NCBI GenBank assembly: GCA_003456855.1
Contig: DMOO01000015.1
Coordinates: 1-5,274 of the forward strand
From: Sphaerochaeta sp.
GTDB lineage: Bacteria; Spirochaetota; Spirochaetia; Sphaerochaetales; Sphaerochaetaceae
Length of the DNA: 5,274 bases
Direction: 5' to 3'
Positions 1 to 3,890 of the stretch are shown one piece after another. Both the position numbers and the translations under genes were made by a program. The stretch's first letter is position 1; each line of letters starts with the position of its first letter. The notes under the pieces were generated by a model. It was not told the origin of the DNA. It made no database searches and saw nothing but the letters and a program-made list of their open reading frames with translations.

Positions 1-33
1 GAGACCGGAACAGGGTTCTGGGATTTCAAGTAA
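1..33 (+). CDS. Possible 3' end of an upstream gene (partial)
   Basis: Frame 1 reads ETGTGFWDFK and then a TAA stop at 31-33. The ten residues are too few to assign a family. It is offered as the tail of a preceding + strand gene because the genes that follow are all + strand and closely spaced, and because 34-121 has no convincing promoter. The other two forward frames are also open here, so the reading is uncertain. Confidence 0.25.
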   Translation, partial: ETGTGFWDFK

Positions 34-109
34 GCAACATTATCCTCGGATTTCTGTTCAGATACTCTTTCTCTTGTATCCTTCTTTTCTATAGAGTACC
101 CTTTATCCA

Positions 110-115
110 AGGGAG
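110..115 (+). promoter_or_regulatory. Ribosome binding site of the GH5 gene
   Basis: AGGGAG lies six bases before the ATG at 122 and fixes that start. A small inverted repeat, CCCTT (99-103) with AAGGG (109-113) around a TATCC loop, covers most of this site and could weaken initiation. With only five pairs this is a suggestion, not a called switch. Confidence 0.6.
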
Positions 116-121
116 TTTCAT

Positions 122-1183
122 ATGAAGCATTTCAAGGGTTTTCAGAAAGGGGTTAATCTGGGTGGTTGGATATCCCAGTTCAGTAAGTACGATGTAGATC
201 ATTTCAGGTCCTTCATCACAGAGAAGGACATTGCTGACATAGCGTCTCTGGGTTTTGACCATGTCAGAGTCCCTGTCGATTACAATGTCCTGGAAGATGA
301 ATATGGAAAAGTAATCGAGAGTGGTTTTCAATACTTGGAGCATTGTAGAGAGTGGTGTGAGAAGCATGGACTCAACATGCTGATCGATCTTCACGAGTGC
401 TATGGATACTCCTTTGACCCACTTAAGAAGGACATGGACAGAAGAAGATTCTTCTATGATGAGAAGCTTCAGGAGAGGTTCTTCTCCCTTTGGAGAAAGA
501 TTGCGGAAAGATTCAAGGTCTATCCGAACCAGGTCGCATTCGAACCCTTGAACGAGGTCGTCCTGTTCGAGGTCAAGGATGCATGGAATGAGGTTCTGAG
601 AAAGTTCATCAAGCTGATAAGAGGCATTGCTCCGGAAAGCTACATCATAGTTGGTGGCGTGTTCTACAACAGCGTGATGACGGTGAAGGACATAGACGTC
701 CCTGTTGACGATAGGATAGTCTACAACTTCCACTGCTATGAGCCAATTGTCTTCACCCACCAGGGTGCCTACTGGCAGGATCAGATGCCTCTTGACTTCA
801 GGATCAGCTATCCGAAATCCGTGGACGAATACAGGGAGGTGCACAAGAGGATCTACAAGGACACTGATGGTGCCGTATTCATGGATGGTCTGACCGAGAT
901 GGGCATCGGATTCTTCGAGAAGATCTTCAATCCTGCAATTGAAAAGGCCGAAAAGGATGGCGTTGCCCTTTACTGCGGGGAGTACGGGGTGATAGACAAG
1001 GCTGACAACGAGTCCAAGATCCTCTGGCTGAATGACATCAACCATGCCTTTGACAAGTTCGGAATCGGCAGAGCCCTGTGGAACTACAAGGAGAAGGACT
1101 TCGGTCTTGTTGACGAGAGTTTCGAGTCAATAAGGCAGAGGTTCATTGACGAGGTTAACAATGATCAGGAAAGCCACTGTTGA
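122..1183 (+). CDS. Glycoside hydrolase family 5 (cellulase-fold beta-glycosidase)
   Basis: This 353-residue protein matches the single-domain GH5 TIM barrel, which hydrolyses beta-linked glucans or mannans with retention of configuration. Seen in the sequence: an N-terminal GVNLGGW (residues 10-16), HVRVP with the conserved Arg49, LIDLHE around His91, the acid/base strand FEPLNEV with Asn144-Glu145, FHCYEP with His204 and Tyr206, the nucleophile strand CGEYG with Glu287, and the late aromatic Trp320 in ALWNYK. All the usual GH5 catalytic positions are present, so it should be active. There is no signal peptide or transmembrane segment, so it probably acts in the cytoplasm on imported oligosaccharides. 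The substrate and subfamily cannot be read from the sequence. The start is set by the AGGGAG site. Its end overlaps the next gene by 23 bases, so the two are probably cotranscribed. Confidence 0.93.
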   Translation: MKHFKGFQKGVNLGGWISQFSKYDVDHFRSFITEKDIADIASLGFDHVRVPVDYNVLEDEYGKVIESGFQYLEHCREWCEKHGLNMLIDLHECYGYSFDPLKKDMDRRRFFYDEKLQERFFSLWRKIAERFKVYPNQVAFEPLNEVVLFEVKDAWNEVLRKFIKLIRGIAPESYIIVGGVFYNSVMTVKDIDVPVDDRIVYNFHCYEPIVFTHQGAYWQDQMPLDFRISYPKSVDEYREVHKRIYKDTDGAVFMDGLTEMGIGFFEKIFNPAIEKAEKDGVALYCGEYGVIDKADNESKILWLNDINHAFDKFGIGRALWNYKEKDFGLVDESFESIRQRFIDEVNNDQESHC

Positions 1184-1601
1184 GGATGCCTCCAGGATCG
1201 CAGAGATACTTGTGTTCGTCAAAAGGATGAAGTTTCGCCCGATCTTTCAGGAGGACGACTTCTCCTTCAATGTTCTGCAGGTGATACCAGTTGCCAAGAG
1301 GTACATCGAGGAAGGCATCATCGACAAGATGTTCGTCTATGACGATGGAATAGTTAAGGGTCTGATACACATAGATGGCAATGAGATCGTCGAGCTTTAC
1401 GTTGACTACTTCTTCCAGGACCAGGGAATCGGTTCTGCTTTGATTGAATTTGCAAAAGAACAGTATCAGGTGTCTTTCCTCTGGGCCTTGGAGAAGAACA
1501 CAGACGCCATACGCTTCTATGAAACGCACGGCTTCCATCTGACAAAAACAAGGAAACTCGAGGAAGGGACTCCTGAGTATCTGGTGATGATGGAAAGGTG
1601 A
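1161..1601 (+). CDS. GNAT family N-acetyltransferase
   Basis: A 146-residue protein of the Gcn5-related acetyltransferase fold, which moves an acetyl group from acetyl-CoA to an amine. The acceptor is unknown. Visible landmarks are the opening MIRKATVEDASRIAEI typical of GNAT strand 1/helix 1, motif A at about residues 77-96 (VELYVDYFFQDQGIGSAL) with the Q-x-x-G-x-G acetyl-CoA pyrophosphate loop as QDQGIG, and motif B (LWALEKNTDAIRFYETHGF) with the usual Asn-x-x-A-x-x-F-Y-x-x-x-G-F pattern. The ATG at 1161 is preferred over an in-frame TTG at 1146 because GAGG at 1151-1154 lies six bases upstream and because family members begin MIR. It starts inside the GH5 gene in another frame (23-base overlap), which suggests translational coupling. 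Its TGA stop is part of the next gene's ribosome site. Confidence 0.9.
   Translation: MIRKATVEDASRIAEILVFVKRMKFRPIFQEDDFSFNVLQVIPVAKRYIEEGIIDKMFVYDDGIVKGLIHIDGNEIVELYVDYFFQDQGIGSALIEFAKEQYQVSFLWALEKNTDAIRFYETHGFHLTKTRKLEEGTPEYLVMMER
1595..1601 (+). promoter_or_regulatory. Ribosome binding site for the macro-domain gene, overlapping the GNAT stop
   Basis: AAGGTGA ends in the GNAT stop codon (TGA, 1599-1601) and sits five bases before the ATG at 1607. This favours ATG 1607 over the in-frame GTG at 1598, which would lie inside the site. Confidence 0.6.
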
Positions 1602-1606
1602 GTAAT

Positions 1607-2008
1607 ATGGATAATAATCTTCTTGATTTCCTTGTTGAGGGGTTCAAGGCTGACTCTGTTGAATACAGGGACCTTAGAACCCCTGATGACATTGAGGGGA
1701 AGAGAAGGGTTCTTCGTTCGCTGATGAACATCCGCATGCCCAAGTCCATGGATGAAAGGGTTCTCAGAATCCAAGATGAGTACTTGAAGGAAAGAGCCAA
1801 GGAGAAGGGGATTGTCAGGCTTTCAGACATCCCTGAGATCAGGGACGGACTTTCAATCTGGCAGGGTGACATTACAAGGCTTGCGCTGGATGCGATTGTA
1901 AACGCCGCGAACTCCCAGATGCTCGGCTGCTTCGTGCCCATGCACACCTGCATGGTCTTATCAAGAGCAGAAGCTTCTCCAAGCTGCAGTTCAAATCGCT
2001 TCACATGA
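1607..2008 (+). pseudogene. Macro-domain protein-ADP-ribose hydrolase, 3' half lost and fused out of frame
   Basis: Residues 1-115 match the start of the bacterial zinc-dependent macro-domain protein-ADP-ribose hydrolases, which remove ADP-ribose from modified proteins. There is a charged N-terminal helical region (about 1-80), then the macro core SIWQGDITRLALDAIVNAANSQMLGCFVPMHTC, containing the QGDIT and VNAAN ADP-ribose-binding signatures and the GCFVPMHTC segment typical of this subgroup. Full members run to about 260 residues and continue HTCIDN-x-IH. Here homology stops at Cys115 (codon ending at 1951). It is followed by 18 unrelated residues (MVLSRAEASPSC...) to a TGA at 2006-2008. Those 18 residues are the neighbouring hydrolase DNA read in the wrong frame. 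The rest of the ADP-ribose pocket is missing, so activity is very unlikely. The start is chosen from the AAGGTGA site. The chance ATGA at 2005-2008 overlaps the stop with an ATG of the hydrolase remnant. Confidence 0.85.
1938..1955 (+). repeat. Perfect 7-bp inverted repeat at the gene-fusion junction
   Basis: CCATGCA (1938-1944) and TGCATGG (1949-1955) are exact reverse complements around a CACC loop. The right arm spans the point where macro homology (ending TGC at 1949-1951) meets hydrolase homology (starting CAT at 1951). Five of the seven pairs would exist in an intact macro gene, so the hairpin may have promoted the deletion or may be a by-product of it. Confidence 0.6.
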
Positions 2009-2315
2009 AGGAAGAGCTCTTCGAGGACTACTATCGTGACACCTGCCTGATTGGGAAGCAGAACATGATTTCATTCATGAAGGCGAACACCTCATATTCT
2101 TTGAAGGAAAATATCGAAGAGGCAAAAACCGATGTCCATGTCGTCATCGGAGGAAAGGAGAACAGGGAGATCAGGAGATCCGCAGAACTTATCTGCAGCA
2201 GACTGCCTTCAAGCAAGTTCACATGCCTTGAGGGTCTGTACCATGGGGAGTTCTCAATCTCCATCCAGAGGAGTATACTGAAACTGTGAGAAGGATATGT
2301 GGAGGTGGACGATGA
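1951..2315 (+). pseudogene. Alpha/beta hydrolase remnant: 5' half deleted, frameshift near the 3' end
   Basis: From CAT at 1951 one frame reads HGLIKSRSFSKLQFKSLHMKEE and continues through DVHVVIGGKENREIRRSAEL to SKFTCLEGLYHGEFSI. This is the C-terminal half of a single-domain alpha/beta hydrolase, with the VVIGGKE strand and the YHGE motif carrying the likely catalytic His. The N-terminal half with the GxSxG nucleophile is absent. The frame then ends at 2287-2289 with an unrelated SIQRSILKL. Switching frame at about 2256 instead gives NLHPEEYTETVRRICGGGR and a TGA at 2313-2315, a family-like ending that overlaps the next gene's ATG as ATGA. So one base, or an equivalent count, seems to have been lost there. 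The longest plain open stretch (2005-2289, 94 residues) has no ribosome site and could be translated only by coupling at ATGA 2005-2008. Without its nucleophile it cannot be a working hydrolase. Confidence 0.82.
2301..2308 (+). promoter_or_regulatory. Strong ribosome binding site of the DUF3784 gene
   Basis: GGAGGTGG lies three bases before the ATG at 2312 (five bases counted from GGAGGT). It selects 2312 over the in-frame ATG at 2297, which has only AAGG two bases ahead. Confidence 0.75.
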
Positions 2316-2617
2316 CCTGGATTCTATGGCTTGTATTCGCACTGTTTGCCGGACTGAGCATTGTTCTTCTCTCAGGGCATGGCGAGAACCTGATTGCAGG
2401 CTACAACACTGCAAGTCAGGAAGAGAAGGATAAGTACGACAGCAAGAAGCTGTGCCATGTAATTGGAGGGGGAATGGCTGTAATTGCCGTGATGCTTCTG
2501 GTGTTTGCATTATTGATCGCTTCACTCCCAACCTGGTTCATCTTTGTATTCGTTTCTGTTGTGATTGTTGACAGCATAGTTATGATTGTGCTGGCCAACA
2601 CAAAGTGCAAGAGGTGA
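2312..2617 (+). CDS. DUF3784 family small membrane protein
   Basis: A 101-residue membrane protein of unknown function. The recognisable DUF3784 signature is GENLIAGYNTASQEEKDKYD at about residues 24-43, followed by KKLCHVIG. Predicted membrane helices lie at about 2-20, 50-70 and 74-94, with the conserved hydrophilic GYNT...KYD segment in the loop after helix 1 and a short positive tail (KCKR). The length is normal for the family. ATG 2312 is chosen because of the GGAGGTGG site and because it forms an ATGA overlap with the frame-corrected end of the hydrolase remnant. An ATG at 2297 would add five residues. Its TGA stop is embedded in the ribosome site of the TfoX-domain gene. No function is known for the family and the neighbours do not supply one. 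Confidence 0.85.
   Translation: MTWILWLVFALFAGLSIVLLSGHGENLIAGYNTASQEEKDKYDSKKLCHVIGGGMAVIAVMLLVFALLIASLPTWFIFVFVSVVIVDSIVMIVLANTKCKR
2611..2617 (+). promoter_or_regulatory. Ribosome binding site of the TfoX-domain gene, containing the DUF3784 stop
   Basis: GAGGTGA includes the TGA stop at 2615-2617 and is five bases before ATG 2623. It rules out the in-frame GTG at 2605, which lies upstream of it. Confidence 0.65.
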
Positions 2618-2622
2618 TTGAT

Positions 2623-2934
2623 ATGGCATCGAGCAGGGAATATCTTGATTATGTCCTGGAGCAGCTCTCCGGTTTGGACGATGTGTCATACAAGGCCATG
2701 ATGGGTGAGTATCTGCTGTATTACAGAGGCAGACTCTTCGGTGGCATCTACGATGACCGCTTCCTGGTCAAGCCTGTGAGGTCTGCTGTCGAGATGATGC
2801 CGGATGCTGAATACGGACTTCCATATGAGGGGGCTAAGGAGATGCTTGTGGTCGATGACATAGAAAGCAGGGATTTCCTAAAGACCCTGGTTGATGCCAT
2901 GTACGATGAGCTTCTTTCGCCAAAGAGAAAGTAA
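2623..2934 (+). CDS. TfoX N-terminal-domain protein
   Basis: A 103-residue protein made of only the TfoX/Sxy N-terminal domain. Seen: an N-terminal helix (EYLDYVLEQL), then VSYKAMMGEYLLYYRGRLFGGIYDDRFLVKPV, the characteristic beta-rich core in which a Met-Gly-Glu-Tyr turn leads into YxxGxxFG and a LVKP strand, and a C-terminal helix (SRDFLKTLVDAMYDELL). The proteobacterial TfoX/Sxy competence activators carry an extra C-terminal domain that is missing here. Stand-alone versions are common in Bacillota and have no settled role, so a competence function should not be assumed. It is probably translated in step with DUF3784, since its ribosome site contains that gene's stop codon. It is the last gene of the + strand run and meets the deformylase gene tail to tail with 11 bases between the stops. 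Confidence 0.85.
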   Translation: MASSREYLDYVLEQLSGLDDVSYKAMMGEYLLYYRGRLFGGIYDDRFLVKPVRSAVEMMPDAEYGLPYEGAKEMLVVDDIESRDFLKTLVDAMYDELLSPKRK

Positions 2935-2945
2935 AGGCTTCCCTT

Positions 2946-3362
2946 TCAGATCAATATTCCCTTTGTGTGGTCTATCTCATGCTGCACGATCTGAGCGGTG
3001 AAGCCCTCCAGGGTCCTCATCTTCTGCCTGAAGTTCCTGTTCATGTACAGCACCTCTATAGAGTGGTAGCGTCTTGTCTTCCTTGTGCCCTTGAGGGAGA
3101 GACAGCCCTCCTTTGTGTCGAAGAAGGTCTCGCTCCTGCCGATTATCTGGGGATTGAACATCACGGTGTAGCTTCCGTCTTCCTCCTGGAAGATAATGGC
3201 GTTCTTCTGGACTCCTATCATGTTCGCTGCCATGCCGACACATCCGTCCTTATGTGCCTCCAGGGTGTCCATCAGATCATCATAGAGGTATCTGTCCTCC
3301 GGTGTGCAGTCGGTTGAAGGCACTGAAAGGAAGGCCTCATCATGCATTATATCCCGGATCAT
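2946..3362 (-). CDS. Peptide deformylase, short form with altered motif 1
   Basis: Peptide deformylases remove the formyl group from the N-terminal Met of new proteins using a bound metal. This 138-residue protein keeps motif 2 as EGCLS (metal ligand Cys87) and motif 3 as QHEIDH (ligands His128 and His132, catalytic Glu129), so the metal site is intact. Motif 1, normally GxGxAAxQ, reads VGMAANMIG at residues 42-50: the Gln that contacts the formyl group and water (Gln50 in E. coli) is Met48 here. From memory, the short Clostridia-type deformylase-like proteins share this GMAANMIG form, so it looks like a subfamily trait and not damage. The chain ends at KGILI, right after motif 3, and lacks the C-terminal helix of housekeeping enzymes. 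It may be an accessory deformylase or act on another substrate. Start: AAGGAGG at 3376-3370, seven bases before the ATG. Confidence 0.9.
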   Translation of the reverse strand: MIRDIMHDEAFLSVPSTDCTPEDRYLYDDLMDTLEAHKDGCVGMAANMIGVQKNAIIFQEEDGSYTVMFNPQIIGRSETFFDTKEGCLSLKGTRKTRRYHSIEVLYMNRNFRQKMRTLEGFTAQIVQHEIDHTKGILI

Positions 3363-3369
3363 TGAAGTC

Positions 3370-3376
3370 CCTCCTT
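3370..3376 (-). promoter_or_regulatory. Ribosome binding site of the peptide deformylase
   Basis: On the minus strand AAGGAGG is seven bases before the ATG whose first base is 3362. It is the closest match to the anti-Shine-Dalgarno sequence in the window. Confidence 0.75.
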
Positions 3377-3382
3377 TTTGTT

Positions 3383-3423
3383 GAGTATACCAAAGGGTTT
3401 ATATTCGTGCCACCAGAGTATAC
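3383..3423. repeat. Pair of GAGTATAC direct repeats, 33 bp apart
   Basis: GAGTATAC occurs at 3383-3390 and 3416-3423, starting exactly 33 bases apart, about three helical turns. The GTATAC core is its own reverse complement. Both copies lie between the deformylase start and its better upstream promoter, in the divergent region shared with the XRE gene. They could be operator half-sites, or chance in AT-rich DNA. Confidence 0.35.
3384..3389 (-). promoter_or_regulatory. Alternative -10 box for the peptide deformylase
   Basis: Minus-strand TATACT is placed about 20 bases before the deformylase start codon region. The -35 hexamer at 17 bases, TGGCAC, is poor, so this would need help or is only part of the GAGTATAC repeat. 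It is weaker than the upstream TTGATC/TATAAT pair. Confidence 0.25.
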
Positions 3424-3444
3424 AGAATAAAGATGAATAAAAAA

Positions 3445-3474
3445 ATTATATTATATTGCTTTTTCTAGGATCAA
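3445..3474 (-). promoter_or_regulatory. Candidate promoter for the peptide deformylase
   Basis: On the minus strand TTGATC (3474-3469) and TATAAT (3450-3445) are separated by 18 bases, a good sigma-A-type match. Transcription would begin near 3438 and give a leader of roughly 75 bases, through both GAGTATAC copies, before the deformylase ATG. Confidence 0.45.
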
Positions 3475-3478
3475 AATC

Positions 3479-3505
3479 TTTACAGTTCTTCAATGTTGGT
3501 ATAAT
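3479..3505 (+). promoter_or_regulatory. Candidate extended -10 promoter for the XRE regulator
   Basis: TTTACA (3479-3484) and a perfect TATAAT (3500-3505) are 15 bases apart, which is short. The -10 is preceded by TGG (3497-3499), giving the TGnTATAAT extended form that tolerates poor -35 spacing. A start near 3512 would leave about 100 bases before ATG 3614. Confidence 0.5.
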
Positions 3506-3613
3506 ATTTTTCTGATAATTTATTTTAATTTTTAAAAAAATTATATGAAAAAATACATCCAAATAAGCAGTTGCTTGTTACGGATTCGCCTAAAAGAAAC
3601 TATCTTATATACC

Positions 3614-3844
3614 ATGAATAAAGCAGTAGCAAAGGCAATTAGAGATCTGAGGAAAAAAAGAGGTATTTCGCAGGAGAAGCTTGCGGATATGATAGACTCG
3701 CATCAGGTCTATATCTCAGAGATAGAGAGAGGGCTTAAGATGCCATCCTTGCCTGTGCTCTATGCCATGGCAAAATGTTTTGGTGTCTCCCTGTCAGAGT
3801 TTGTCGCGATCATCGAGAAGAACATGGAGAAAGAAGACAAATAA
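3614..3844 (+). CDS. Small XRE-family helix-turn-helix regulator
   Basis: A 76-residue protein that is almost entirely one Cro/C1-type DNA-binding domain. AKAIRDLRKKRGISQEKLADMIDSHQVYISEIERGLKMPSLPVLYAMAKCFGVSLSEF covers all five helices, with the helix-turn-helix at about residues 19-40 (SQEKLADMIDSHQVYISEIERG). There is no sensor or dimerisation domain beyond a short charged tail (EKNMEKEDK), so it probably represses or activates as a simple dimer. The start is chosen at ATG 3614 from the family's usual beginning. An in-frame ATG at 3545 would add 23 residues (MKKYIQISSCLLRIRLKETI...) that look unlike the family and come from AT-rich leader DNA. Neither start has a recognisable ribosome site, which is odd in a window where every other intact gene has one. 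It stands alone, divergent from the deformylase, whose promoter it might control. That link is inference. Confidence 0.85.
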   Translation: MNKAVAKAIRDLRKKRGISQEKLADMIDSHQVYISEIERGLKMPSLPVLYAMAKCFGVSLSEFVAIIEKNMEKEDK

Positions 3845-3869
3845 AAACCCGAACTTTCGTCCGGGCTTT
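3840..3869 (-). terminator. Intrinsic terminator of the acyltransferase gene
   Basis: On the minus strand CCCGGAC (3865-3859), loop GAAA and GTTCGGG (3854-3848) form a seven-pair stem with one G-U pair and a GNRA tetraloop. TTTTTATTT follows, and a short AAAG tract lies before the stem. Read on the + strand, the stem has an A-C mismatch and only CTTTG after it, so it would terminate the XRE transcript less well. The XRE TAA stop (3842-3844) lies inside the minus-strand U-tract. Confidence 0.85.
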
Positions 3870-3890
3870 GAAATCAGTTAATCGTAAACA

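Larger units (their letters stand above)
3363..3613. other. AT-rich divergent intergenic region
   Basis: About 250 bases between the deformylase and XRE start codons, clearly richer in A and T than the flanking genes, especially 3425-3570. It holds the promoters and GAGTATAC pair listed separately and A/T runs around 3521-3545. I see no conserved riboswitch-like structure or small gene with a ribosome site. Confidence 0.6.

Noticed and set aside
89..1045. Long open frame of 318 codons on the minus strand opposite the GH5 gene
   Set aside because: It mirrors the GH5 coding strand, has no ribosome site and no recognisable domain, while the + strand has a complete set of GH5 catalytic motifs.
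1354..2004. Minus-strand open frame of 216 codons across GNAT and the macro remnant
   Set aside because: Serine- and leucine-rich shadow translation with no family signature; it runs through two well-supported + strand genes and their junctions.
2005..2289. Treating the 94-residue frame as a genuine small gene
   Set aside because: Hydrolase homology begins upstream of its ATG, at 1951, and it has no ribosome site, so it is a fragment and not an independent gene.
2031..2531. Minus-strand open frame of 166 codons opposite the hydrolase remnant and DUF3784
   Set aside because: Low-complexity shadow; the + strand shows the VVIGGKE/YHGE and GYNT signatures and a strong ribosome site.
2933..2946. 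Possible terminator between TfoX and the deformylase: AAAGG, loop CTTC, CCTTT
   Set aside because: Only five mostly weak pairs and no T-run on either side; not enough to call.
2967..3317. + strand open frame of 116 codons opposite the deformylase
   Set aside because: The deformylase motifs EGCLS and HEIDH on the minus strand are decisive; the + frame has no motif or ribosome site.
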